Positions 1 to 9,532 of a DNA stretch of 64,000 nt are shown here, one piece after another. The stretch is from NCBI RefSeq assembly GCF_003987065.1, contig NZ_PIPY01000001.1, positions 1 through 64,000 on the forward strand, read 5' to 3'. A program made the position numbers and the translations under genes. The notes under the pieces are model-generated. The model was not told the origin of the DNA. It made no database searches and was given only the letters and a program-made list of their open reading frames with translations. Origin of the DNA: Pseudidiomarina insulisalsae. Lineage in GTDB: Bacteria; Pseudomonadota; Gammaproteobacteria; Enterobacterales; Alteromonadaceae. Each line of letters begins with the position of its first letter. Position 1 is the stretch's first letter.

Positions 1-29
1 TTGTTAAGCACTTTTCCAATCAGTCAGGT

Positions 30-58
30 GTATCCGAAGATACTGCATCCGAAGATGC
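30..58 (-). repeat. Two tandem UUCG tetraloop hairpins in the 16S leader
   Basis: On the minus strand GCATC-TTCG-GATGC (45-58) and GTATC-TTCG-GATAC (30-43) form two adjacent 5-bp stems. Each is capped by the very stable C(UUCG)G tetraloop, and one nucleotide separates them. They lie between boxA and the expected 16S start, so they are probably part of the precursor RNA that is removed during processing. Confidence 0.75.
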
Positions 59-110
59 TTTTCTCTGCCTGAATCCGGTAAGTGCCCACACAGTTTGCTT
101 GGCTTGATAT

Positions 111-140
111 ATTGTTAAAGAACGTTGCTCGTCGTGAGCA
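111..140 (-). promoter_or_regulatory. rRNA leader boxB hairpin and boxA antiterminator
   Basis: On the minus strand a 5-bp hairpin, TGCTC-ACGAC-GAGCA (126-140), is followed by GTTCTTTAACA (113-123), which matches the Nus-factor boxA of rRNA operons (consensus TGCTCTTTAACA). Further downstream TGTGTGGGCACT (81-92) is also a familiar rRNA leader element. The 16S gene itself must begin to the left of position 1, since no 16S 5' end is visible. Confidence 0.85.
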
Positions 141-148
141 GGCTGCGC

Positions 149-176
149 ATTCTACAGCCTCGAAGTTTTCTGTCAA
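149..176 (-). promoter_or_regulatory. rRNA operon promoter, proximal
   Basis: On the minus strand a perfect -35 TTGACA (171-176) and a -10 TAGAAT (149-154) lie 16 bp apart, followed by GCGC. The layout copies the distal promoter about 100 bp upstream, as in the P1/P2 arrangement of rRNA operons. Transcription runs leftward into the antitermination leader. Confidence 0.85.
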
Positions 177-252
177 GCCTTTCGGCATAATTTTTTCTGA
201 CTGAAAACTTCTGCTTTTGGCGGCTTCGTTGCCTGCCTCAAGCGTGGAGCGC

Positions 253-280
253 ATTTTAGAGATTTAACTTGCCACGTCAA
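253..280 (-). promoter_or_regulatory. rRNA operon promoter, distal
   Basis: Read on the minus strand, a -35 TTGACG (275-280) and a -10 TAAAAT (253-258) are separated by 16 bp and followed by GCGC, the GC-rich discriminator typical of stringently controlled rRNA promoters. A-rich tracts upstream (about 281-350) resemble an UP element. The promoter points toward the boxA leader and the left edge of the window. It is the upstream member of a tandem pair. Confidence 0.8.
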
Positions 281-345
281 GCGCCTTTTTCAAGTTTTTG
301 CGTGTTTTTTCGCTGACTGCTGGTTTGTTGTGCAACCCGTATAAA

Positions 346-370
346 AAAAGCTCGCAAACTGCGAGCTTTT
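346..370. terminator. Rho-independent terminator of the subtilase gene
   Basis: The 10-bp inverted repeat AAAAGCTCGC (346-355) and GCGAGCTTTT (361-370) has a 5-nt loop. On the minus strand it is followed by further T residues. It sits just past the stop codon of the subtilase gene and insulates it from the rRNA promoters. Confidence 0.9.
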
Positions 371-397
371 CAATCAAATGATAACAATAGCCGAAAT

Positions 398-2002
398 TTA
401 CTTTTTCGGGCCGCCGCCTTTGCCGCCACCATTATTACCCTTGCCACCATCGGTATCACCGCCAGTATCGCCACCGGTTCCACCACCGCAACCATTTGCA
501 GTAATAAAGTCGACTGCAGCTTTTGCCTGCACTAAACCGTAGCCATAAGCATTATCACGGCCAGCAGCGCCTAAATCTTTGGCGCTTGCCTGCAATGCGG
601 CGCGGATATCATTATTGGTACAGGTCGTATGATGGGACCAGACCAAGGCTGCCACACCGGCAACATGTGGCGTCGCCATTGAGGTGCCATCGAAGAATGC
701 CCAGTCACTGTCAACCACGCTTATGGTAGTGGAGCTTCCGAGCTGACCGAGCAATGCCGCGCCATCCACATCGGAAATACCTACCGCTGGAATAGTTGCG
801 CTGTACTCACCTAAGGTACCTAACAATGGACCTGACTCATTATTGTATACAATGGCGCCAACACCACCGCCCGCTTCACAAGCCTGAACTTTTTCAGCAA
901 ATGAAATCGTGCCGCGCTCAATCAGACAGATAGCCCCGCTGGCACCCGCACAGGCCTGGTCACCGATACCACAGTCGGTCAGACTGCCCGTCGCTTCGGT
1001 GCGCGCTGAACCATCCATACCATTCGCATCGTAACCCGTACCTGCCACTGTTACAGCAACTTTTTCACCCGTTCCGCGCGGTACTGAAGAGAGTACAGCG
1101 ACACCAGGACCAGCAAGTTCAACCTGATCGGTCTGCTGCGAGAAGCTGGCGATGGTTTCGCTACTGTCGACGGCTGCAACAGAAACGACCGAATCGTAAG
1201 AAGCAGGATAAGAATGGCGTGTATTACCGTCATTACCTGCTGCCGCAATACTTAAAACACCGGCATCATTTAACTGTCGGAATGCGCGTTCTTCAGTGCG
1301 GTTTGCGCGCGAGCCACCAAGACTCATATTAATGACCTGTGCACCTTCAGTCGCACATTGGTCCGCCGCTGCGATCAAGGAAGAAGAATAGCCCCAACCG
1401 GACGCAGTAAATACCTTAACAATGTGAAGGTTGACATTACCGTTTGGTAATATGCCAACTACGCCATTATTATTTGCCAGTGCGGCAATGGTCCCAGCCA
1501 CGTGAGTACCATGACCATTTTCATCGGTGTACCAGTTACCTGTACCTGAGTCGTAACGTCCGGTAACACCTGCTGAAGGAAGGTCGGGATGCCCTAAATC
1601 ATAACCTGAATCAATAATACAGACTTTACGGCTGCCAGCCGCAGCGTCAGAAACTAAATCGGCCTGCACCTGAGTAATACCGTAAGGAGTACCCGGTTCG
1701 TACTGCGAGCTCAGTAACTGACGCGGGGTGTCTTCTTCGACCAGCACCACATTAGGATTATTGCGAAGGCCATTGAGGGCAGCGGCAGGCAATGAAACCG
1801 CCATTGCATCAAACTTTGCCAGATCAACATGCTTGTTACCGCCAGCCCGTTGCACGGCTTTCTCAATCTGTGCCTGACTGCCGGGTTTAAACTGGACAAT
1901 AACGCGCTCTTTGTCGTTACCGGCGTGAACTACCGCGCTGCTGACCGCCAGCGCTAGGGCAGCGACAGCAAAACTGCCGCTTTTAGCAAAGTGCTTAGAC
2001 AT
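398..2002 (-). CDS. Secreted subtilisin-like serine protease (S8) with PA domain
   Basis: This is a predicted secreted peptidase of 534 aa. The chosen ATG has an AGGTGA ribosome site and begins a signal peptide (residues 1-27, ending VVHAG); the frame stays open upstream but that part looks like leader. An I9-type propeptide follows (about 32-92). The catalytic triad is Asp131 (IIDSGYD), His164 (NGHGTH) and Ser441 (DGTSMATPH). A protease-associated (PA) domain is inserted before the serine (about 330-420), as in lactocepin-like and Vibrio/Alteromonas subtilases. The C-terminus is a Gly/Lys/Asp-rich tail of about 30 residues with no recognisable sorting motif. The gene stands alone and ends at a strong hairpin. 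The family is certain; the substrate is not known. Confidence 0.93.
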   Translation of the reverse strand: MSKHFAKSGSFAVAALALAVSSAVVHAGNDKERVIVQFKPGSQAQIEKAVQRAGGNKHVDLAKFDAMAVSLPAAALNGLRNNPNVVLVEEDTPRQLLSSQYEPGTPYGITQVQADLVSDAAAGSRKVCIIDSGYDLGHPDLPSAGVTGRYDSGTGNWYTDENGHGTHVAGTIAALANNNGVVGILPNGNVNLHIVKVFTASGWGYSSSLIAAADQCATEGAQVINMSLGGSRANRTEERAFRQLNDAGVLSIAAAGNDGNTRHSYPASYDSVVSVAAVDSSETIASFSQQTDQVELAGPGVAVLSSVPRGTGEKVAVTVAGTGYDANGMDGSARTEATGSLTDCGIGDQACAGASGAICLIERGTISFAEKVQACEAGGGVGAIVYNNESGPLLGTLGEYSATIPAVGISDVDGAALLGQLGSSTTISVVDSDWAFFDGTSMATPHVAGVAALVWSHHTTCTNNDIRAALQASAKDLGAAGRDNAYGYGLVQAKAAVDFITANGCGGGTGGDTGGDTDGGKGNNGGGKGGGPKK

Positions 2003-2222
2003 GGGTGTCACCTTATTATTGTTAATAGCTTCTTGTTGTTCGTCGCTCATTATTGTTGTTTTATCGAGCGGCAAGAAACATATTGAAATACTTTGACTGG
2101 TTAATCAATGTTCAATTGCAAGCTTTTTGTAAAGATGCACGCCCGACTGCGCTAGACTTTTCAGTGCCAGTGATTACAATTCGCCCTCTTAATTCAACCC
2201 GAGGTCCAATTCCGAGGCTTTC

Positions 2223-3320
2223 ATGACACATTTAGCGGTACAACCTGAACTTTATGAACAGCAACTGACAGAAAAGACCGAGCGCTTAAAAGCAATGCTT
2301 GCCCCGTTTTGCGAAGCACCGCTTGAGGTATTTGAGTCGCCGCGCGAACATTATCGGATGCGGGCCGAATTTCGGGTTTGGCATGAAGGTGATGATTTGT
2401 TTTACATCATGTTTGATCCTGCCACGCGCGAGAAGATCCGTATGGACCAGTTTCCAGCTGGCAGTCAACTGATAAACACATTAATGCCAGCTGTACTGGA
2501 CTACGTTAAGTTCCGACCGCTACTGCGACAAAAGCTTTTCCAGGTGGAGTTCCTGACGACGACCAGTGGCCAGGCTCTGGTCAGCCTGATTTATCACCGG
2601 CAACTGGATGAGCAATGGCAAGCCGAGGCAGAACAGCTGCGCGCACACCTGAACACATTCGCCTTGGTCCATCTAATTGGCCGGGCACGAAAACAAAAGA
2701 TCACATTGGAACAAGACTGGGTCGTAGAGCAACTTACCATTGCCGATCGTGACTACCGCTTTCAGCAGATTGAGAACAGCTTTACCCAACCTAATGCCAC
2801 AGTGAATATCTCGATGGTTGAATGGGCACTGGCGGCAACCGAAGCAACCGACCATGATTTACTCGAGCTTTATTGTGGGAACGGTAATTTCAGTCTGCCC
2901 CTGGCAAGAAACTTTCAGCGCGTGCTGGCAACTGAAATCAGCAAGACCTCTGTGGCATCTGCGCGTTACAACTGCCAGTTGAATGATATCGACAATGTCA
3001 CTGTGGTGCGCATGTCCGCTGAAGATTTCAGTGCGGTCATGCAAGGTGAGAAGACCTCACGCCGCGCTGATGAGGCTGAGCTTGATAGCTTCAACTGTCA
3101 GACGGTGCTGGTGGATCCGCCACGCGCTGGACTTGACGATGCCACGCTTGAACTGGTCCGGCAGTATCCACGCATTATTTATATTTCGTGTAACCCTGAA
3201 ACCCTGGTCGCCAATATTGAGCGTCTGGCAAGTTCGCATCAGGTAACCCGCCGCGCGTTATTTGACCAGTTTCCGTACACGCATCATATGGAAGCGGGCG
3301 TCGTATTGGAGCGCCGCTGA
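2223..3320 (+). CDS. trmA: tRNA (uracil(54)-C5)-methyltransferase TrmA
   Basis: TrmA makes 5-methyluridine at position 54 of the tRNA T-loop using SAM. The 365-aa length matches the E. coli enzyme. Visible motifs are the SAM-binding LELYCGNGNFSLPLA, the DPPRAGLD motif (Asp298) and the catalytic nucleophile Cys323 in ISCNPETL. The C-terminal Glu of the HMEAGVVLERR ending is also typical. There is no TRAM or 4Fe-4S cysteine region, which separates it from RlmC and RlmD. A GAGG ribosome site precedes the ATG. The gene diverges from the subtilase and converges with the MerC-like gene. Confidence 0.96.
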   Translation: MTHLAVQPELYEQQLTEKTERLKAMLAPFCEAPLEVFESPREHYRMRAEFRVWHEGDDLFYIMFDPATREKIRMDQFPAGSQLINTLMPAVLDYVKFRPLLRQKLFQVEFLTTTSGQALVSLIYHRQLDEQWQAEAEQLRAHLNTFALVHLIGRARKQKITLEQDWVVEQLTIADRDYRFQQIENSFTQPNATVNISMVEWALAATEATDHDLLELYCGNGNFSLPLARNFQRVLATEISKTSVASARYNCQLNDIDNVTVVRMSAEDFSAVMQGEKTSRRADEAELDSFNCQTVLVDPPRAGLDDATLELVRQYPRIIYISCNPETLVANIERLASSHQVTRRALFDQFPYTHHMEAGVVLERR

Positions 3321-3324
3321 CAGA

Positions 3325-3705
3325 TTAAACTTCGGGGATCAGAATTCTGGCCGCACGGGTGAGCTTTAGGTTCACCCAATGGGCAGCAATGATAAGGCTG
3401 GCACCGAGCAAAATAATGATCGGCTCGCCGACCTCGCCCAGACTATCTTTGTGCCAATAGATGACGCCGCCAGCAACAAGTAAGATAAGTGGATAGAAGC
3501 GCAGGTGCTTACGCATTCCAATTACCAGAGCGACAAAGCCAACGACAATACTGATACTCAGAATGGTTCGCTCCAGCAATTCCTCACCAATAAATGACAA
3601 GCCGATTAATGACAGCATTGGCAAAATCACAGGCAATAACAGGCAGTGTAACGCACATAATGTGGTTACCCAGATACCGGTTTTATCAAGTGAGCGCTGC
3701 GTCAT
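3325..3705 (-). CDS. MerC-family inner-membrane protein, probably Zur-controlled
   Basis: This 126-aa protein has four predicted membrane segments (about 10-30, 42-60, 68-82, 92-110) and a Cys-x3-Cys pair (CALHC, residues 17-21) in the first. That is the metal-binding signature of the MerC family. An AGGAAG ribosome site precedes the ATG. No merR, merA, merT or merP is nearby. A perfect Zur-type operator 33 bp upstream overlaps the -10 region. I therefore infer a role in zinc homeostasis, perhaps uptake under zinc limitation, rather than mercury resistance. The family call is firm; the substrate is inferred from the operator only. Confidence 0.85.
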   Translation of the reverse strand: MTQRSLDKTGIWVTTLCALHCLLLPVILPMLSLIGLSFIGEELLERTILSISIVVGFVALVIGMRKHLRFYPLILLVAGGVIYWHKDSLGEVGEPIIILLGASLIIAAHWVNLKLTRAARILIPEV

Positions 3706-3737
3706 TGAGGCTTCCTGCGAGCTGCGAAAAGTAAACG

Positions 3738-3752
3738 TGTTATATTATAACA
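3738..3752. promoter_or_regulatory. Zur-type operator upstream of the MerC-like gene
   Basis: TGTTATATTATAACA is a perfect 7-1-7 palindrome identical to the core of the gammaproteobacterial Zur box (TGTTATA-N-TATAACA). On the minus strand it contains TATAAT, placed 16 bp after a TTGCTG -35, so a bound repressor would cover the -10 of a promoter firing into the MerC-like gene. Confidence 0.85.
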
Positions 3753-3774
3753 TCACGATTGCGAACAGCAAGGG

Positions 3775-4752
3775 TCAGGCGCGATCAATTGCAAAAGGCA
3801 GTACTTGTGAGATGTGTTCACGCGCTAACCAGGCCATTAGCAGGCGGTCAAAACCCAGTGCTACGCCAGCGCAATTCGGTAAGCCATGCTGCAGGGCTGC
3901 CAGTAACCGCAGATCACCGTCGCGACCAGGTTTACCAAGCTGCGCGCGTCGCTGGTTATCTTGCACGAAGCGACGCGCTTGCTCGCCGGCATCGGTCAGC
4001 TCCTGATAACCATTAGCTAATTCCACACCGCGATAGAAAACTTCAAATCGCAGCGCAACTTCAGGCTGCTCTGGATCCAGCATCGCCAGCGCGGCCTGCG
4101 AGGCCGGGTAATGCGTCACGGCCAACGGCGTATCATGGGGCAACGTTGGTTCAATCAAAAACGCCATGGTACCGTCGAGCAAGGTATCTAAATCGTCTTC
4201 AGCTGTAGCCCAGTCAGCTAATTCGGGTTTTGTGAGCAGTACTCGCTTGAGTTGCGCGACGGCATCAACTGCCAGAGGATCAACACCCAACTTTTCGACA
4301 AACAGATCCTGATAGCGTTGTTGCTTCAGCGGCTTGGCGTCTACCGTGGTTTGCAGCAGTTGATCAATTTCGTCAAGCAAGTCTGCCACACTAAAGCCCT
4401 CACGATACCACTCCAGCATTGTGAATTCCGGGTTGTGCCGGCGACTTTGCTCGTCACTGCGGAAGACTTTACCCAACTGATAAATACTGCCCGAACCAGC
4501 TGCTAGCAGGCGCTTCATTGCGTACTCAGGAGAGGTTTGCAGGTAATACAGCGGCCCCTGTGGTGACAGGCGGACAGTGAGGTTTTCCAGATGAGGATCG
4601 GTAACGCCATATTGCGCCAGCAAGGGAGTGTCGACTTCCAGCACCTGGCGTGCGGCAAAAAACTCCCGCACCTTAGCCAGCAAAGCAGCGCGCGCCCGCA
4701 ACGTGGCCAGATCGGCCGAAGGTTGCCAGGCAGAATCGCGCTGCATGCTCAT
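3775..4752 (-). CDS. epmA: EF-P (R)-beta-lysine ligase EpmA
   Basis: EpmA (PoxA/YjeA/GenX) activates (R)-beta-lysine with ATP and attaches it to Lys34 of EF-P. The 325-aa protein is a class II lysyl-tRNA synthetase core without the anticodon-binding domain. Class II motif 2 is visible in FRSDEQSRRHNPEFTMLEWY and motif 3 in GVALGFDRLLMAW. It is 9 nt downstream of efp on the same strand, so enzyme and target are likely co-transcribed. epmB lies just beyond efp in the divergent direction. Confidence 0.96.
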   Translation of the reverse strand: MSMQRDSAWQPSADLATLRARAALLAKVREFFAARQVLEVDTPLLAQYGVTDPHLENLTVRLSPQGPLYYLQTSPEYAMKRLLAAGSGSIYQLGKVFRSDEQSRRHNPEFTMLEWYREGFSVADLLDEIDQLLQTTVDAKPLKQQRYQDLFVEKLGVDPLAVDAVAQLKRVLLTKPELADWATAEDDLDTLLDGTMAFLIEPTLPHDTPLAVTHYPASQAALAMLDPEQPEVALRFEVFYRGVELANGYQELTDAGEQARRFVQDNQRRAQLGKPGRDGDLRLLAALQHGLPNCAGVALGFDRLLMAWLAREHISQVLPFAIDRA

Positions 4753-4761
4753 ACGCTCAAC

Positions 4762-5331
4762 TTACTTCTGAGCGCGGGAAACGTATTCACCCGTACGAGT
4801 GTCAACCTTAATAACTTCGCCAATCTGAACGAACAAAGGTACCCGCACGACTGCGCCAGTACTCAACGTCGCAGGCTTACCACCAGTGCCGGCGGTATCG
4901 CCTTTCAAACCCGGATCGGTTTCGGTAATTTCCAGCTCGACAAAGTTTGGCGGGGTGACCGAAATCGGATTGCCGTTCCAAAGCGTCAGCGTGCACTCAT
5001 CTTGCTCGACCAACCACTTCATAGCATCGCCCACAGCTTTTTCGTCGGCAGCAATTTGCTCAAACGACTCGCCGTTCATGAAGTGCCAGAACTCACCGTC
5101 GTTGTACAAATAAGCCATATCAACGTCGATCACGTCAGCACCTTCCACACTGTCGCCAGACTTGAAGGTTTTCTCAACAACTTTGCCGCTGATCAACTTA
5201 CGGATCTTGACCCGGTTAAACGCCTGGCCTTTACCCGGCTTAACCATTTCGTTTTCAACAATGGCGCAAGGCTCGCCATCTTGCATGATTTTCAAACCAG
5301 CCTTGAATTCATTCGTACTGTAGTTCGCCAT
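4762..5331 (-). CDS. efp: Elongation factor P
   Basis: EF-P relieves ribosome stalling at polyproline stretches. The 189-aa protein starts at MANYSTNEF, preceded by GAGGAACCT; the upstream in-frame extension of 14 codons has no support. The modifiable lysine is Lys34 in VKPGKGQAF, exactly the beta-lysylated position in E. coli. The C-terminal OB domain ends [10 protein letters not shown], as in the family. It sits upstream of epmA on the same strand and divergent from epmB. Confidence 0.97.
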   Translation of the reverse strand: MANYSTNEFKAGLKIMQDGEPCAIVENEMVKPGKGQAFNRVKIRKLISGKVVEKTFKSGDSVEGADVIDVDMAYLYNDGEFWHFMNGESFEQIAADEKAVGDAMKWLVEQDECTLTLWNGNPISVTPPNFVELEITETDPGLKGDTAGTGGKPATLSTGAVVRVPLFVQIGEVIKVDTRTGEYVSRAQK

Positions 5332-5459
5332 AGGTTCCTCATCATCAAACAGGTTTAGCGATTTCGGCCGCAATAATAAACTATAAGCGCAAAGTTTTCA
5401 GGTAAAAATAATTTTCAGGTACACTAGAGCACTTTTCTGTAGAGGTTAATGGGTCTGTT

Positions 5460-6473
5460 GTGAGCGAAACCACCACCATTTCAGTACGCCCGGAATGGCA
5501 ACTGGAATTAGCCAAAGCGATTCGAAGTCCCGCCGAGCTGGGCACCGCGTTAAATCTACCTGCTGACTGGGTTGCGCGGCATAGCACTGCGCGCGAGCTG
5601 TTTCCGCTAATGGTTACGCGGCACTTTGTGAATCTGATGCAACCTGGTGACCCCGATGACCCGCTTCTACGTCAGGTCATGCCGCATGCCGATGAGTTTA
5701 TCGATGCGCCCGGCTTTGTCACTGATCCTTTGGCAGAGCAAACGAACCAGCAACCTGCGCTACTCCATAAATACCGCTCAAGGGTACTGGTGATTCTGCG
5801 TGGTGGCTGCGCCATTAATTGTCGTTACTGTTTCCGACGGCACTTTCCCTATGCTGACCACCACTTTGGTCGTCAGCAGCGTTCGCAACTGCTCGACTAC
5901 CTTCGCAGCGACAGCTCGATTAACGAGGTCATTCTAAGCGGCGGCGACCCGCTTCTTGCCACCGATGCTCAGTTGGCAAGCCTGCTTACTGACCTCGAGC
6001 AGCTGCCACAATTAAAACGGGTTCGGATTCACTCAAGGTTACCGGTGGTGCTACCGGAACGACTGACAGATGCACTGGCGCGACGGCTGCATGAGAGCCC
6101 GTTGCAGGCATTGCTGGTTTTACATGCCAATCATCCGCACGAAGTGGATCATAAACTGCAGAAGGCGTTAAAACGTTGGGCCGGATATGACATTACCTTG
6201 CTCAACCAAAGTGTCTTGCTGAAGGGTATAAATGATAACGCTGAGGTACTGGCGCAGCTGAATGAGGTATTGTTCGAGGCGCGGGTCTTGCCCTATTATC
6301 TGCACCAGCTGGATAAAGTAAAAGGCGCCAGCCACTTTGCAGTGACCGACGCCGAAGCATTACAAATTGCTGAGCAATTGCGGGTTTTGCTGCCCGGATT
6401 TCTGGTTCCTCGCCTGGTTCGCGAAGTGGCCGGAGAGCCAAGCAAAACGCCGCTCGAGTTAATTACTGATTAA
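5460..6473 (+). CDS. epmB: EF-P beta-lysylation protein EpmB (lysine 2,3-aminomutase)
   Basis: EpmB is a radical-SAM, PLP-dependent enzyme that turns L-lysine into (R)-beta-lysine for EF-P modification. The radical-SAM motif Cys-x3-Cys-x2-Cys is visible in CAINCRYCFRRHFPY. GGDPLLATD and the C-terminal PYYLHQLDKVKGASHF are typical of the lysine aminomutase family. The start is a GTG giving 337 aa, close to the E. coli length. Its 3' end overlaps the convergent DUF3016 gene by 11 bp. It diverges from efp across a 128-bp shared upstream region. Confidence 0.96.
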   Translation: MSETTTISVRPEWQLELAKAIRSPAELGTALNLPADWVARHSTARELFPLMVTRHFVNLMQPGDPDDPLLRQVMPHADEFIDAPGFVTDPLAEQTNQQPALLHKYRSRVLVILRGGCAINCRYCFRRHFPYADHHFGRQQRSQLLDYLRSDSSINEVILSGGDPLLATDAQLASLLTDLEQLPQLKRVRIHSRLPVVLPERLTDALARRLHESPLQALLVLHANHPHEVDHKLQKALKRWAGYDITLLNQSVLLKGINDNAEVLAQLNEVLFEARVLPYYLHQLDKVKGASHFAVTDAEALQIAEQLRVLLPGFLVPRLVREVAGEPSKTPLELITD

Positions 6474-6972
6474 ATGTCTCGCTAAACCAGCGATCCATCA
6501 GACGCTTCTCGAAGTAAAGCGTGTCTTTACCGCTCCCCATCACACTGCGGATGGTGCCTGAGCGCGCGCCTAAGTCTTTGATGCGGACATCATCATCTTC
6601 AGAAATTACATTGCCCTGCGCATCTGTGTAAGTGTAGGAAAAGCTCATCGACGGATAGGAGATCTCGTCGAGTACACGCACATAGCTTGCTGCAGTAGCA
6701 CCGTAGGTCGGTTCAACCCGACCGGTGATATCAAGATCCGTCATGGTTATCGACAAAGTATTATCAGCTGGCAAACGTTCGCCCAGCTTTTTCCAATACT
6801 CGGTCAGCCCATCGATGATACGCTTCTCGAACCGGCTTTGAATTTCATTTACCGCTTCAATATCACGATAATCGTCAACATTCTGCCACTCTACTTTCAC
6901 TTCTGCAGCAGACGCGGTCGCGGACATAATCGCCGCAGCAATTGTTGTCGCAAGAATTGTCTTCGTTTTCAT
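6463..6972 (-). CDS. DUF3016 periplasmic protein
   Basis: This 169-aa protein has a clear signal peptide (MKTKTILATTIAAAIMSATASA, cleavage near 22). The rest resembles the DUF3016 family, small exported proteins of Alteromonadales and relatives with no established function. WQNVDDYRDIEAVNE near the N-terminus and the C-terminal YFEKRLMDRWF are recognisable. An AGGAGG ribosome site lies just before the ATG. It is downstream of groEL on the same strand but separated by a strong terminator. Its end overlaps epmB by 11 bp. Confidence 0.85.
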   Translation of the reverse strand: MKTKTILATTIAAAIMSATASAAEVKVEWQNVDDYRDIEAVNEIQSRFEKRIIDGLTEYWKKLGERLPADNTLSITMTDLDITGRVEPTYGATAASYVRVLDEISYPSMSFSYTYTDAQGNVISEDDDVRIKDLGARSGTIRSVMGSGKDTLYFEKRLMDRWFSETFNQ

Positions 6973-7028
6973 AATCCACCTCCTTTGGTAGTTCTGCCTA
7001 TAAGATGCAGGCCATGGCAGAAGTGTGA

Positions 7029-7064
7029 CAAAAAAAAGCGGCTACCTGTGAAAGTAGCCGCTTT
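7029..7064 (-). terminator. Rho-independent terminator of groES-groEL
   Basis: The 11-bp perfect inverted repeat AAAGCGGCTAC (7035-7045) and GTAGCCGCTTT (7054-7064) is followed on the minus strand by a run of T (A run at 7029-7037). It lies 25 bp past the groEL stop codon. Confidence 0.93.
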
Positions 7065-7088
7065 GGGATTGCTCGGGGCGAGCTTTGC

Positions 7089-8750
<1,662 letters not shown>

Positions 8751-8760
8751 CTAACGGAGC

Positions 8761-9054
8761 TTAACCTTCAACGATTGCGAGAATGTCTGACTCGCTCATG
8801 ATCAAGTATTCTTCACCGTCGATTTTTTCGGTTTTTACGCCGTAACCTTCGCTGAATAACACTTTATCGCCGACTTTAACGTCAAGTGCCTTGACTTCAC
8901 CGTTGTCTAAAATGCGGCCGTTACCGACAGCAACCACTTCTCCGCGCGTTGACTTCTCAGCCGCTGAGCCGGTCAGTACGATACCGCCCGCAGATTTGGT
9001 TTCTGCTTCAGAACGTTTAATGATCACACGATCATGTAAAGGACGAAGTTTCAT
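8761..9054 (-). CDS. groES: Co-chaperonin GroES
   Basis: GroES is the 10-kDa lid of the GroEL chamber. The 97-aa protein begins [14 protein letters not shown] and contains the mobile-loop region [18 protein letters not shown], both typical. An AGGAG ribosome site precedes the ATG. It is the first gene of the groESL operon, with an approximately 80-nt 5' untranslated region after the heat-shock promoter. Confidence 0.99.
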   Translation of the reverse strand: MKLRPLHDRVIIKRSEAETKSAGGIVLTGSAAEKSTRGEVVAVGNGRILDNGEVKALDVKVGDKVLFSEGYGVKTEKIDGEEYLIMSESDILAIVEG

Positions 9055-9140
9055 CTTTGATAACTCCTAAACCTGGTTGTGGGTTGATAACTTACCCTTG
9101 TGATTCCTCACGAGGGCTGTTAAAAAATGTTGTGCCACAG

Positions 9141-9168
9141 TTATGGGGGGCAAATTCCCGAACTCAAG
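9141..9168 (-). promoter_or_regulatory. Sigma-32 heat-shock promoter of groES-groEL
   Basis: On the minus strand CTTGAG (9163-9168) and CCCCATAA (9141-9148) are spaced by 14 bp, close to the RpoH consensus CTTGAAA / CCCCATNTA. It lies about 90 bp upstream of the groES ATG. No CIRCE element is seen, as expected for a gammaproteobacterium. Confidence 0.88.
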
Positions 9169-9211
9169 GCTTCGACTAAAAAAATTTATGACTTTTTTGC
9201 AAGGAGTCACC

Positions 9212-9532
9212 ATGAGCGCTTCATTTCAACTCGTCTTTTGCAGTTGCCCCGATCGTGGCACCGCGAAAGCCATCGCTGAGAAGGTATTACGTGCACGTCT
9301 TGCTGCTTGTGTTAACATTGGCGCCCCTTCTACGTCGATGTACTGGTGGGACGATCACTTACATAGTGACGAAGAGGTTGTGCTTAATATCAAAACCACA
9401 ACAGCACGACTTGAGGCGCTATTTGAGACGATTCAGGCAGCGCACCCCTACGATGTCGCTGAACTGATTGCGATTCCGATTACATCGGGTAGTGACGCTT
9501 ACTTAGGCTGGTTATCAGAGGTAACTTCTTAA
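9212..9532 (+). CDS. cutA: Divalent cation tolerance protein CutA
   Basis: CutA is a small trimeric signal-like protein linked to copper and other divalent cation tolerance. The ATG at MSASFQLVFCSC has an AAGGAG site 5 bp upstream; the longer in-frame start has none and would extend into the groES promoter. The 106-aa protein shows the family motifs CVNI and HPYDVAELIAIPI. Its TAA stop overlaps the dsbD ATG (TAATG), so the two are probably translationally coupled, the same gene order as in E. coli. Confidence 0.94.
   Translation: MSASFQLVFCSCPDRGTAKAIAEKVLRARLAACVNIGAPSTSMYWWDDHLHSDEEVVLNIKTTTARLEALFETIQAAHPYDVAELIAIPITSGSDAYLGWLSEVTS

Noticed and set aside
24-254. 76-aa open frame at the left edge
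   Set aside because: It lies across the rRNA promoter, boxA and leader hairpins and has no similarity or ribosome site.
2003-2074. 24-residue upstream extension of the subtilase
   Set aside because: The internal ATG has a good ribosome site and begins directly with a signal peptide.
3325-3705. Mercury-resistance determinant
   Set aside because: Only a MerC-like gene is present, with no merR, merA, merT or merP, and its operator is of the Zur type.
4591-5358. 255-aa open frame on the plus strand
   Set aside because: It is antisense to epmA and efp, both certain genes; the long frame follows from their codon use.
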